A DNA stretch of 64,000 bases from DASUPK01 sp963695805. GTDB taxonomy: Bacteria; Actinomycetota; Thermoleophilia; Solirubrobacterales; 70-9. The first letter of the stretch is position 1, and each line of letters starts with the position of its first letter. The stretch spans positions 310,001 through 374,000 of the forward strand of contig CAVOHV010000002.1 in the NCBI GenBank assembly GCA_963695805.1, read 5' to 3'. Below, one piece after another: positions 1 through 8,990 of the stretch. Below the pieces are notes generated by a model that saw only the letters and a program-made list of their open reading frames with translations, was not told where the DNA came from and ran no database searches. A program made the position numbers and the translations under genes.

Positions 1-715
1 CTTCGACTACAAGGCCAAGCGGTTCGTCCGCGGCGCGCACCTGCCGCCGCTCGAGCGCCACCACGCCTGGAAGGAGATCTTCTCCTCGGATGCCCAGCAG
101 GAGCTGCTGAGCGCCCCGCGGACGTCCGACCCGCTCGACGTCTACCGGGCGCGCTACGGAGAGACCGAGGGTTCGGAGGAGCTGGCGCGCCTGCAGGACC
201 TCGACCTCGGCATCTACCTCGTCGACGACCTGCTGGTGAAGACCGACCGGGCCAGCATGGCCCACTCCCTCGAGGCTCGCGTGCCGTTCCTCGACCCCGT
301 CGTCGCCGAGCTCGCCCTGGCGCTCCAGACCAAGCAGAAGGTTCGCGGCTTCTCCAAGAAGCGGCTGCTCCGGAGGGCCGCGGCGCCGCTCGTGCCCCAA
401 GAGATCATCCGCGGCCGCAAGCAGGGTTTCTCGATCCCCGTCGCCTCCTGGCTGCGCGGCGACCTCGCTGGGTTCGCCCGCGACGTCCTGTCGCCCGAGA
501 CGATCCAGCGGCAGGGGTACCTGGACGCCGGGGCCGTCACTCGGGTACTCGATGAGCACATCTCCGGCAGGGAGGACCTCAGCCGGCAGATCTGGGGGCT
601 GCTCAACTTCACCCTCTGGTTCGACCGCTACGCCCGGGAGCCGGAAACGGCCGGGGCTATCGGTGATTCGCGTAGCCCGCGGACGCGAAGCGGAGCAGGC
701 GGAGCGTTGATGTAG
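1..715 (+). CDS. asnB: Asparagine synthetase (glutamine-hydrolysing), C-terminal part, 5' end outside window
   Basis: The frame is open from base 2, so about 237 C-terminal residues are visible. They form the ATP-dependent synthetase domain, recognised by the stretch DDLLVKTDRASMAHSLEAR followed by VPFLDPVVAELA and the KQGFSIPVASWLRG segment, all typical of AsnB. The family activates aspartate with ATP and adds ammonia released by an N-terminal glutaminase domain, which lies outside the window. Beyond LWFDRYARE there is a tail of about 30 residues rich in Arg, Ser and Gly that is not part of the fold. The stop is followed at once by the ATG of the next gene, so the two are probably co-transcribed. 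Beside a WecA-like transferase, this could be an AsnB-like amidotransferase of a surface-glycan cluster rather than the housekeeping enzyme. Confidence 0.85.
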   Translation, partial: FDYKAKRFVRGAHLPPLERHHAWKEIFSSDAQQELLSAPRTSDPLDVYRARYGETEGSEELARLQDLDLGIYLVDDLLVKTDRASMAHSLEARVPFLDPVVAELALALQTKQKVRGFSKKRLLRRAAAPLVPQEIIRGRKQGFSIPVASWLRGDLAGFARDVLSPETIQRQGYLDAGAVTRVLDEHISGREDLSRQIWGLLNFTLWFDRYAREPETAGAIGDSRSPRTRSGAGGALM

Positions 716-2071
716 ATGCCCGACACGATCGACGCCCTGTTCGGGTTCATCTTCGCCGGCGCGGCCGTCTGGGCGCTCGTCCCAGCCACCGAAGCGCTCG
801 CGGTGCGGATCGGGGCGATGGACGTCCCCAACGAGCGGAGCCTGCACGAGGTGCCGACCCCGAAGCTCGGGGGTCTGGCCGTCCTGGTGGCGGTCCTGAT
901 CGGCGGCTCGATCTTCCTGCCCTGGGACCAGGAGACCCGCTCGATCCTGGCGGGCGCCATCGTGATCACGGCGGTGGGCGTCATCGACGACCTGGTCGAC
1001 CTCCCGGCAGGCGTCAAGCTGCTCGGTCAGACCGCGGCGGCGATCATCCCGGTCGCCTCGGGGGTCACCGTCGACAACTTCACCCTGCCATTCCTGGGCC
1101 GCGTCGATCCCGGCTCGATCCAGCTCATCGACCCGCCCCTGATCGGCGCGATCGATCTCGGCCAGGTGCTGACCGTGTTCGGCATCGTGGCCGTCGCCAA
1201 CGTGATCAACCTGATCGACGGCGTCGACGGACTCGCGGCAGGGGTCTGCCTGATCTCGGCCGGCGCTCTCACGGTCATCGCGCTGTCGCTCGATCGCAAC
1301 GCGGCCGGCGTGCTGGCGGCGGTGACCGCCGGGGCCTCACTCGGCTTCCTCCGACACGGCTTCCCACCCGCCTCGAGCTTCATGGGGGACACCGGCTCCA
1401 ACCTGCTCGGCTACCTGATGGCGGTGATCACCGTCCAGGGCGCGCTGAAGACGAACGCGGTGGTCGCGCTTTTCTTTCCGCTGGCGATCCTGGCCGTGCC
1501 GATCCTCGATACAAGCTTCGTCGTCGCCAAGCGGGTCAAGTACGGCAGGCCGATCTACCGCGCCGATACCGAGCACTTTCACCACCGGATGGCCCGCATC
1601 GGCTTCAGCCAGCGGCGCACGATCGCCTACCTATACGGCTGGACGCTGGTCCTCGCGGGCCTCGCCCTGGCCCTCCGCTTCGTCCCCTACACCGACAACC
1701 ACGGCAACTTCGACCCGTTCTGGACTGTCGTCATGGCCGCTTGCCTGATCGCCGCCGCCGTGGCGAGCTTCAGGCTGCTCGCGGCCCTGGAGATCCTCAA
1801 GCTGCTGAAGGTACGAAACAGGCAGTGGCGCCGCCGGCTTGGGCTCGCTCAGTTCCCCGAGGCGCCCTTCGAGCCCGAGGTGGAGGAGGGGGTCCTGCGC
1901 GAGCTCGACACCGGGACCTTTTCGGTGGTGGATCCGGGGACCGGCGAGTTCACCGCCGTGGATCCCGATACCGGCGAGCTGGAGGCAGTCGAGCCGGGCG
2001 ACGGGGAGGGGGTCAGTCCGCCCCCACCGCCTGAGCAACCTGCTCGCGCCCGCGATACACGCGGCTCATGA
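716..2071 (+). CDS. Polyprenyl-phosphate sugar-1-phosphate transferase (WecA/TagO/MraY family)
   Basis: A 451-residue multi-span membrane protein. The family transfers a UDP-HexNAc sugar-1-phosphate to undecaprenyl phosphate on the cytoplasmic face, starting a surface polymer or arabinogalactan linker. Family motifs are in order: VGVIDDLVD near residue 90 (Mg-binding Asp pair), NVINLIDGVDGLAAG near 165, SSFMGDTGSN near 224, and the histidine motif EHFHHRMARIGFS near 287. From about residue 385 a soluble acidic tail follows, containing two near-repeats (VDPGTGEF and VDPDTGEL) and a proline run; this is beyond the usual family length of about 350-380. The last 59 bp overlap, tail to tail, the sigma factor gene on the other strand. 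The family is firm; WecA or TagO rather than another member is inference. Confidence 0.88.
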   Translation: MPDTIDALFGFIFAGAAVWALVPATEALAVRIGAMDVPNERSLHEVPTPKLGGLAVLVAVLIGGSIFLPWDQETRSILAGAIVITAVGVIDDLVDLPAGVKLLGQTAAAIIPVASGVTVDNFTLPFLGRVDPGSIQLIDPPLIGAIDLGQVLTVFGIVAVANVINLIDGVDGLAAGVCLISAGALTVIALSLDRNAAGVLAAVTAGASLGFLRHGFPPASSFMGDTGSNLLGYLMAVITVQGALKTNAVVALFFPLAILAVPILDTSFVVAKRVKYGRPIYRADTEHFHHRMARIGFSQRRTIAYLYGWTLVLAGLALALRFVPYTDNHGNFDPFWTVVMAACLIAAAVASFRLLAALEILKLLKVRNRQWRRRLGLAQFPEAPFEPEVEEGVLRELDTGTFSVVDPGTGEFTAVDPDTGELEAVEPGDGEGVSPPPPPEQPARARDTRGS

Positions 2072-2534
2072 TCGTGCCTTGGCGGACCCCCAGCGCCCTG
2101 GCCGCCTCGGCGTAGCTCAGGCCCGCGACATCGACGGCTGCGACGGCCTCCCGAAAGGGTCGCGGGAGCCGGGCGAGGGCATCGAGCACCTCTCCCGCCT
2201 TCAGCGAGGACTCGGGGTCCCCTGCGGAGGTTCGGGCCGCCAGTTCCTCGGGGACCTGCTCCCGCGGATCGGTCGAGGCGCGGCGGGTGCGCTCGTCACG
2301 GAGATGGCTGTACCAGGTGTTTCGCAAGGCCTTGACGAGGTATCCGAGATCGTCGTCGCGCCGCAGGAGCCGAGGCCGGGAGAGGACCTTGGCGTAGGTC
2401 TCCTGGACGAGGTCCTCCGCAAGGTCGCGGGAGCCGCACATCGCGCACGCCACCCGAAACAGCGTGTCGATGTGGTCCCCGGCGGCCTCGGGGTCCAGCC
2501 GGCGTTCCTCCCGTTTGACGGCGAGTGCGGTCAG
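2013..2534 (-). CDS. ECF-type RNA polymerase sigma factor, probable CTG start
   Basis: Region 2 (EAAGDHIDTLFRVACAMCGS, then DLAEDLVQETYAKVL) and region 4 (LARLPRPFREAVAAVDVAGL, then a helix-turn-helix ending GTIMSRVYRGRE) mark a small sigma-70 family protein of about 173 residues. The only ATG in frame is at 2633, which would add 33 residues out of frame with the upstream gene's coding region. A CTG at 2534-2532 overlaps the TGA stop of the upstream anti-sigma gene as CTGA, and gives the family-like N-terminus (M)TALAVKREERRLDPE. That start is preferred but is inference. The gene follows its putative anti-sigma factor, the reverse of the common sigma-first order. The target promoters are unknown; the palindrome at 3354-3375 is a candidate control site. 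Confidence 0.8.
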   Translation of the reverse strand: MTALAVKREERRLDPEAAGDHIDTLFRVACAMCGSRDLAEDLVQETYAKVLSRPRLLRRDDDLGYLVKALRNTWYSHLRDERTRRASTDPREQVPEELAARTSAGDPESSLKAGEVLDALARLPRPFREAVAAVDVAGLSYAEAARALGVRQGTIMSRVYRGREQVAQAVGAD

Positions 2535-3316
2535 AACGGCACCGCCCCGTCGCCCTTCCAGGACGCGAGCTTGAGCAGCTCGCGATTGCCGACATTCGAC
2601 GCTGACAGCACGCAGGTCCGGCCGTCGCGCCACCAGGTGACCACCCGGCGACCACGGTCGCTGAGGGAATGAAGGTTGACGCCATTGCGCCTCGTGGTGG
2701 TCGCGTCGCTGGGCGCGGCGATCCCGTCGCCGGAGACGATCGTGTAGGCGATGCGCTTGCCGGCGTGCTTGTAGAGCACGGTCCGGGCTTCCCGATCGCC
2801 GAGCCCGTCCGAACGGATCCCGGCCTGGCGCCAGCCGAACCTTCTCGACCAGTTGGGGAAGGGGACGCCCTCGACGTCGGCGGCGAGCAGCTTCGGATTC
2901 GAGGGATCGACCGCAACCGCGCCGGTGGACGGCCGCTCCGCGAGGCGCGCCCCCTCGACGACGGTTGGGCTTCCCGACCCGCTGGAAAGAACGAGGACCA
3001 CCGCGAGGACCGCTGCAGCCGCGGCACCGGCCAGCCCGCCGCCGAGGACGAGGCGTCGTCGGGCTGTGCCGCGGGATACCGCAGGGGCTTCGGTGACCAG
3101 CCGCGCGCGCAGGGATGCCGGGGCCTGCAGATTGAGTCTGCGAAGCGCCGCGGCCCCGGCGCGCTGGCGCTCGAAGGCCGCGCGCAGGGTGGGAGATCCG
3201 GCGAGCCGGTTCTCTAGCTCCGTCCGCGGATAGCCCTCCAGCGAGCCGTCCGCAAGGGACGCGAGCTGGCGCCGGGTCCGCTCATCGAGGTCTCTGTGCG
3301 ATCGATCACCGTTCAT
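2531..3316 (-). CDS. Putative membrane-bound anti-sigma factor
   Basis: A 261-residue protein with a helical cytoplasmic N-terminus (about residues 1-75, RRQLASLADGSLEGYPRTEL onward), one hydrophobic segment near residues 85-105 (LVLGGGLAGAAAAAVLAVVL) and an extracytoplasmic domain of about 150 residues. This is the layout of single-pass anti-sigma factors, which hold an ECF sigma factor at the membrane until a signal is sensed outside. No zinc-binding HxxxCxxC motif is present. It directly precedes the sigma gene and overlaps its probable start. An ATG 15 bp further upstream (3331) is possible, but the chosen ATG has a GGTGGA ribosome-binding site at good spacing. The role rests on layout and neighbourhood, not on a recognised domain. 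Confidence 0.6.
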   Translation of the reverse strand: MNGDRSHRDLDERTRRQLASLADGSLEGYPRTELENRLAGSPTLRAAFERQRAGAAALRRLNLQAPASLRARLVTEAPAVSRGTARRRLVLGGGLAGAAAAAVLAVVLVLSSGSGSPTVVEGARLAERPSTGAVAVDPSNPKLLAADVEGVPFPNWSRRFGWRQAGIRSDGLGDREARTVLYKHAGKRIAYTIVSGDGIAAPSDATTTRRNGVNLHSLSDRGRRVVTWWRDGRTCVLSASNVGNRELLKLASWKGDGAVPF

Positions 3317-3353
3317 GCGTGCTCCACCCATGAAGACGCGCGAGTGAGGGATC

Positions 3354-3375
3354 TATTCCGAGGGCCCACGGAATA
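3354..3375. promoter_or_regulatory. Palindrome in divergent promoter region
   Basis: Perfect 7-bp arms TATTCCG and CGGAATA flank the spacer AGGGCCCA. The site lies between the anti-sigma/sigma operon and the divergent surface-protein gene, in an unusually AT-rich stretch. It suits a dimeric repressor or a shared control site, possibly for the neighbouring sigma factor. Function is inferred. Confidence 0.45.
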
Positions 3376-3392
3376 AATACGTGCGGGAGCCG

Positions 3393-3419
3393 TCCTTGGG
3401 CTTGCAATCGACCCAAGGA
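3393..3419 (+). promoter_or_regulatory. Hairpin sequestering the ribosome-binding site of the 3427 gene
   Basis: TCCTTGGG (3393-3400) pairs perfectly with CCCAAGGA (3412-3419) across an 11-nt loop. The 3' arm contains most of the AAGGAG Shine-Dalgarno sequence, which sits 6 nt before the ATG at 3427. In the transcript the site would be masked, suggesting translational control such as a thermosensor or a protein-binding switch. The effect is inferred. Confidence 0.5.
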
Positions 3420-3426
3420 GCTCAAC

Positions 3427-4041
3427 ATGAGAACCAAGAACCTCAATTCCGATCGCCTGCGGCGCCTCCGGCCCACCCCGGCGCTGATCGTCGCCTTCGT
3501 CGCCCTGTTCGCGGCGATGGGCGGGATCGGCTACGCGACGGGCCAGCTGAAGCCCAACAGCGTCAAGGCGAAGAACATCAAGAGCGGCGCGGTGACGACC
3601 GCCAAGATCGCCGATGGCGCCGTGACGACGCCGAAGCTCGCGCCGAACGCGGTCGCTCCGTACGCGACCAACGCCGTGAACGCGATGAACGCGGCGAAGC
3701 TGGGCGGAGCTGCGCCAGGCGAGTGCCAGACCGGCTGGCTCACGGCGTCGATGGTCGTCGACACAGCGGCTCTGACGCAGGACCACCCGGACGCTGTGGT
3801 TCCCGGTTTCAACTGCGCCAGCAAGGCCGCAGACGCGATCCAGATCCACCGTGAGGCGACCGGTCTCTACACGGTCACCCTCGCCGGCATCGACTCGGGC
3901 GTTGCGGTTTCCTCGAGCGCCGGTGCGAACGCCGTGACGGCAGCTTCCAAGATCGAGAGCGGCCAGCTGACCGTGAAGGTCTGGAACAACGGCGACGCCG
4001 CGTTCGTCGACGGGAAGACGTTCGATCTGATCGCGTTCTGA
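3427..4041 (+). CDS. Secreted or surface-anchored protein of a Thermoleophilia-type family
   Basis: 204 residues. After a basic N-terminus (LRRLRPTP) comes a hydrophobic segment, ALIVAFVALFAAMGGIGYAT, acting as a signal or membrane anchor. It is followed by a repetitive stretch rich in NSVKAKNIKSGAVTTAKIAD-type units, each a short beta-like repeat ending in K or A, and then a C-terminal domain with two cysteines (ECQTGW and FNCASK). The N-terminal pattern is frequent in proteins of Solirubrobacterales genomes, from general recollection. No enzymatic motif is visible and the function is unknown. Translation starts at ATG with AAGGAG 6 nt upstream, but that site is buried in a hairpin. It is divergent from the sigma/anti-sigma operon and may be one of its targets. 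Confidence 0.7.
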   Translation: MRTKNLNSDRLRRLRPTPALIVAFVALFAAMGGIGYATGQLKPNSVKAKNIKSGAVTTAKIADGAVTTPKLAPNAVAPYATNAVNAMNAAKLGGAAPGECQTGWLTASMVVDTAALTQDHPDAVVPGFNCASKAADAIQIHREATGLYTVTLAGIDSGVAVSSSAGANAVTAASKIESGQLTVKVWNNGDAAFVDGKTFDLIAF

Positions 4042-4134
4042 CCCAAGCTCGGGTTCGACGACCCTGGCGCCCTCGGGGTCAGGGGACGGAACCGAGGTTC
4101 GCGCCCAGCCCTCTCGGGCGCGTCCACTCTAGGA

Positions 4135-4161
4135 GCGGCCGCCGGCCAAGCCGGCGGCCGC
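4135..4161 (+). terminator. Strong GC hairpin, likely terminator before the ATP synthase operon
   Basis: A perfect 12-bp stem GCGGCCGCCGGC / GCCGGCGGCCGC closes a 3-nt CAA loop. A smaller hairpin (GCGCCC/GGGCGC, 4101-4121) precedes it. No T-run follows, as is common in high-GC actinobacteria. The remaining 4162-4370 stretch holds no gene that could be supported and presumably contains the atp promoter, which could not be pinpointed. Confidence 0.6.
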
Positions 4162-4370
4162 TTCGCGCCGGGCCTGGAGGTCCTCGAAGGCACTGCCTCG
4201 CCGAGGCGCAGCCGCTAGGATTCGCCGCCCCTCCGGCAGCCCCGGGGGGCGACCTTTTGCCAGGTGGGGGGCAAGCACTTGATGCGCTCGTTCAAGATCG
4301 ACATTTCATTCGGGGTCCGCAGTTGTCGACTGTCGCCCTAGACGAGTCCGGCGCGGCCGGTTCGTCTCGG

Positions 4371-4745
4371 ATGGCGAGCGCGTTCCGCTACCTGGACCTG
4401 GTCCTGCTCGCGGTTGCGCTTCCGGTTTTTCTCCTCGCTGGCGTGCCGATGGCCGGCTACCTCGCGGTGGCCGGGATCTGGATCGTGATGTACGGGATCG
4501 AGATCGCCTCGAATCGGGCCATCGCCGGGGCCGTCGAGCGCCGCGACCGCCGGGCCGCCATGGGTTGGCTCGGGGCCACCAGCCTGGCCAGCGCGTGGGT
4601 GGTCGCGCTCGCGGTCCTGATCGTCGGTCTGGCGGCCGGCAAGGACGCGGGCCTTGCCGCGGCGCTGCTCGCGTTGGTCCTCTTCACGGTCCATCTCGGC
4701 TCGCGTGTGCTGCTGAGGGTGGTCCAGCGCCAGGAGCCGACCTGA
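4371..4745 (+). CDS. Small membrane protein at head of atp operon (AtpI-like)
   Basis: About 124 residues with four hydrophobic segments (YLDLVLLAVALPVFLLAG; YLAVAGIWIVMYGIEIA; a segment around WVVALAVLIVGLAAG; AALLALVLFTVHLGSRV). Position and layout fit the poorly conserved subunit-I/AtpI proteins encoded just before AtpB, thought to help assemble the c-ring. Homology cannot be shown by eye. In-frame starts further upstream exist (TTG 4323 and a start at 4257), but the hydrophobic core begins just after the ATG at 4371, so that start is chosen; no strong ribosome-binding site decides it. The stop overlaps the atpB ATG (TGATG), implying translational coupling. Confidence 0.6.
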   Translation: MASAFRYLDLVLLAVALPVFLLAGVPMAGYLAVAGIWIVMYGIEIASNRAIAGAVERRDRRAAMGWLGATSLASAWVVALAVLIVGLAAGKDAGLAAALLALVLFTVHLGSRVLLRVVQRQEPT

Positions 4746-5686
4746 TGGCGGACCGCCTGTTCAATTGGCTCAAGGGCCTCCCGTTCTTCGGCAAGGTCAC
4801 AGTCTTCATCGCCGCCTGGCTCGTCCCCTCGATCCTGCTCCTGCTGATCTTCGGCAACGACGGCAAGAATGAGGAGTTCAAGCCCCAGGACGAGTTCAAG
4901 CTCCACGACTGGATCCCGATCCACCTCGGGCCCCTCAACCTCTCGATCAACCGCGCGGTCCTCTATCTGGTGCTGGCGAGCGCGCTGACGATCTGGGTGA
5001 TGGTCTACATCGCCCGTCACATGCAGCTCAAACCCAACCGCACCCAGGCCGCGGTCGAGGCGGCCTACGACCTGACCAAGAACAACATCACGGGCACGAA
5101 CCTCCCCTCGTCCTACGCGACCAAGTGGTTCCCGTTCCTGGCCACCCTGTTCTTCTTCATAGCCTTCTCGAACCTCATCGGCTACCTGCCATTGCCGACG
5201 AATAGTGCCGAGACCGTTGACTTGTTCGGTCTGTCGCTTCCGACCTTCGCGATCTACGCCGCGACGGCCAACATCTCGTTCGCCCTCGCGCTCACCCTGG
5301 TCGTCTGGTTCAGCTACCACATCGAGGGGATCAGAAAGAAGGGATTCATCGGTTACCTCCGGAGCTTCCTGCCTGCGGGGCTCGAGAGCATGAACCCGAT
5401 CGGCAAGGCGCTGATCTTCAGCATCGAGCTGCTCTCCCAATTCATGCGGCTCGTCTCGCTCTCCGTACGACTGTTCGCCAACATCCTCGCGGGGCACCTC
5501 CTCTTGCTCTTCATGGGAGGCGGGCTGGCCGTCTTGCTCGGCCTCTCGGCCCTCGGAGCCCTTACCTTCCCGCTTGCATTCGTCTTCTTCGTCCTTGAGG
5601 TCGGCCTGATCGCAACGCTGCAGGCGTTCATCTTCGCCACCCTCTCTGCCATCTACATCGGCGGCGCCGTCGCCGAAACCCACTAA
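4745..5686 (+). CDS. atpB: ATP synthase F0 subunit a
   Basis: 313 residues with five to six membrane segments. The key helix carries the essential arginine in LSVRLFANILAGHLLLLF near residue 242, which passes protons between the two half-channels and the c-ring carboxylate. Other family landmarks are FSNLIGYLPLP and the C-terminal EVGLIATLQAFIFATLSAIY segment. The frame is open much further upstream, but that would overlap the AtpI-like gene by 180 bp, so the TGATG-coupled ATG is used. It starts the F0 part of a complete F-type operon, with the gene order usual for bacteria. Confidence 0.96.
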   Translation: MADRLFNWLKGLPFFGKVTVFIAAWLVPSILLLLIFGNDGKNEEFKPQDEFKLHDWIPIHLGPLNLSINRAVLYLVLASALTIWVMVYIARHMQLKPNRTQAAVEAAYDLTKNNITGTNLPSSYATKWFPFLATLFFFIAFSNLIGYLPLPTNSAETVDLFGLSLPTFAIYAATANISFALALTLVVWFSYHIEGIRKKGFIGYLRSFLPAGLESMNPIGKALIFSIELLSQFMRLVSLSVRLFANILAGHLLLLFMGGGLAVLLGLSALGALTFPLAFVFFVLEVGLIATLQAFIFATLSAIYIGGAVAETH

Positions 5687-5704
5687 GCAAAGGAGCGCTG
5701 ATTC

Positions 5705-5986
5705 ATGGTTGAAGTGTTGGTTCCGCTCGCCCAGGCATCCCAGGGCGTCACGGACACCGGAGTCACCGACGCCGGCAAGGCGATCGCGCTGGGCGTGGGT
5801 GCCGGACTCGGCTCGATCGGGGCAGGCATCGGCATCGGCTTCATCTTCGGTAAGGAGATCGAGTCCGTCGCCCGCCAGCCCGAGATGAAGGACGACCTCC
5901 AGCAGATTCGCTGGCTCGGCTTTGCGCTGACCGAGGCGGTCGCCTTCTACACGTTCATCTTCGGTCTGATCGCGTTCTTCCTCTAG
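5705..5986 (+). CDS. atpE: ATP synthase F0 subunit c
   Basis: 93 residues forming the two-helix hairpin of the rotor ring. Helix 1 holds the glycine-rich packing motif GAGLGSIGAGIGIGFIFG; the polar loop contains ARQPE; helix 2 has the proton-carrying glutamate in GFALTEAVAFYTFI. A sodium-type site would need Gln in helix 1 and a Ser or Thr after the Glu, and neither is present, so proton coupling is expected. The N-terminus is about 15-20 residues longer than in the shortest c subunits. A good AAAGGAG site precedes the ATG. Confidence 0.96.
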   Translation: MVEVLVPLAQASQGVTDTGVTDAGKAIALGVGAGLGSIGAGIGIGFIFGKEIESVARQPEMKDDLQQIRWLGFALTEAVAFYTFIFGLIAFFL

Positions 5987-5993
5987 GCCGGCA

Positions 5994-6596
5994 GTGGACC
6001 CAGTCACGCTGACAACGACCGTCGTTCCGCTCGCCGCTGAGGGTGATTCCGGGGGCAGCTTCCTGGTCTCGCCCAACCTCGGGCTGATGATCTGGACGCT
6101 GCTCGTCTTCGGGATCACGATGTACGTGCTCAGCAAGGTCGCGTTCCCGCGGATCCAGGAGGCGCTCGACAAGCGCGCCAACTTGATCCGCGACTCCATC
6201 GACGAGGCGGAGAAGACCCGGGCCGAGGCGAACGAGGTCCTCGAGGAATACCGGGCCCGGCTCAAGGAGGCCCGCGAGCAGGCCGACGAGATCACCGCTC
6301 GCGCCCGGAAGACGGCCGAGACGACCACCGCCGAGGCCTCCGAGCAGGGACGCCAGAAGCGAGAGGAGCTGCTGGCCGCCGCCCGCCGGGACATCGAGGC
6401 GGAGACGCGGCGCTCCCTCGAGCGTATCCGCAAGGAGGTCGCCGATCTGACAGTTCTGACCACCGAGAAGGTGACGCGGAAGTCACTCGACGCGGACGAC
6501 CAGAAGCGGCTGATCGACGAGGCGCTCGCCGAGGTGGACTTCTCCAGCCTGAGCGGGAACGGCTCAGGCGAAGTCACGGAGGGGGCCGCGAGCTAG
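5994..6596 (+). CDS. atpF: ATP synthase F0 subunit b
   Basis: 200 residues from a GTG start. One membrane helix near residues 27-48 (NLGLMIWTLLVFGITMYVLS) is followed by a long charged amphipathic helix, the peripheral stalk, rich in Glu, Arg and Ala (DKRANLIRDSIDEAEKTRAE onward). The stalk binds delta at the top of F1 and keeps the alpha/beta ring from turning. The C-terminus is a flexible Gly/Ser/Glu tail. Eight bases separate it from atpE, and its stop overlaps the GTG of atpH by one base. Confidence 0.94.
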   Translation: MDPVTLTTTVVPLAAEGDSGGSFLVSPNLGLMIWTLLVFGITMYVLSKVAFPRIQEALDKRANLIRDSIDEAEKTRAEANEVLEEYRARLKEAREQADEITARARKTAETTTAEASEQGRQKREELLAAARRDIEAETRRSLERIRKEVADLTVLTTEKVTRKSLDADDQKRLIDEALAEVDFSSLSGNGSGEVTEGAAS

Positions 6597-7129
6597 TGGA
6601 GGAGATCGCCCGCGTATACGCAACCGCCCTGTTCGGGGCAGCCAAGGAGCGGGGGAAGCTCGACGCGATCCGCGATCAGCTCGGGCAGTTCGTCGATGCG
6701 CTCAGGGACAACCGTGATCTGCAGCTCTTCCTCTTCAGCCCCTATTTCTCCTCGGCGGAGAAGATCGAGGGCCTGAAGAAGGCGGTGTCCGATGCCGAGC
6801 CGGAGCTGCTCAACTTCCTAAAACTGTTGCTCGAAAAGCACCGGATGCCGGTGATCTACCGGATTCGCAGCCACTACGACGCGCTCTGGGACAAGGAGAA
6901 CAAGCGTCTCGGCGTCATCGTGACCAGCGCTGTCGAATTGGATCCCGAGATCGTCGAGCGGATCGGCTCGGAGATCGAGGAGCAGACCGGCAACACGGTC
7001 GAGCTGCAGAGCAACGTGGACCCCGACATCCTCGGCGGGCTGGTCGTGCAGGTCGGGAACATGGTGTTGGACACGAGCATCCGCAACAGGCTCGAGAAAC
7101 TTCGAAAGAGCGTCGCCGCGGCGGCGTAG
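6596..7129 (+). CDS. atpH: ATP synthase F1 subunit delta
   Basis: 177 residues, the usual length. The N-terminal helical bundle (VYATALFGAAKERGKLDAIR) binds the tops of the alpha subunits. The C-terminal region carries the family pattern ending DPDILGGLVVQVGNMVLDTS then IRNRLEKLRKSV, which binds subunit b. It starts with GTG overlapping the atpF stop, so translation is coupled. Place in the operon and motif leave little doubt. Confidence 0.95.
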   Translation: MEEIARVYATALFGAAKERGKLDAIRDQLGQFVDALRDNRDLQLFLFSPYFSSAEKIEGLKKAVSDAEPELLNFLKLLLEKHRMPVIYRIRSHYDALWDKENKRLGVIVTSAVELDPEIVERIGSEIEEQTGNTVELQSNVDPDILGGLVVQVGNMVLDTSIRNRLEKLRKSVAAAA

Positions 7130-7150
7130 GCAAAGGAGTGACGTAGAGAG

Positions 7151-8821
<1,671 letters not shown>

Positions 8822-8826
8822 CTGAG

Positions 8827-8987
8827 ATGAGCGGACTCCCACCCGCACACGTCTGGATGACGCGCCTGGCGCATCGCAGCTCTTCGTCCTCGCTCGCTCG
8901 CGTGGCTCTGCCACGCGTCGCTCCCTGCGTCCTCGATCTGCTTGGCCACGCGCGCCCCCAGACGCGCACAGGTGAGAGTCCGCTCAT
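8827..8987 (-). repeat. 161-bp inverted-repeat element between atpA and atpG
   Basis: Two 30-bp arms (8827-8856, starting ATGAGCGGACTC, and 8958-8987, ending GAGTCCGCTCAT) are inverted copies differing at five positions. On the plus strand the differences are C.A mismatches; in a minus-strand transcript all five would be G.U pairs, giving an unbroken 30-bp helix. The roughly 100-bp interior contains a perfect 8-bp hairpin CGCGTGGC-TCT-GCCACGCG (8899-8917). It fills nearly the whole atpA-atpG gap and has no coding signal. It could be a small mobile (MITE-like) element or a structured RNA. The right arm reaches to 3 bp before the atpG ATG. Confidence 0.7.
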
Positions 8988-8990
8988 CTA

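Noticed and set aside
668..715. Arg/Ser/Gly tail of the asparagine synthetase as a repeat element
   Set aside because: It looks like repeat-like non-domain sequence, but no second copy was found in the window.
4457..6577. 706-codon open frame antisense to the atp genes
   Set aside because: Mirror of real coding frames in high-GC DNA; the translation is low-complexity and has no domain, and the plus strand encodes AtpB/E/F clearly.
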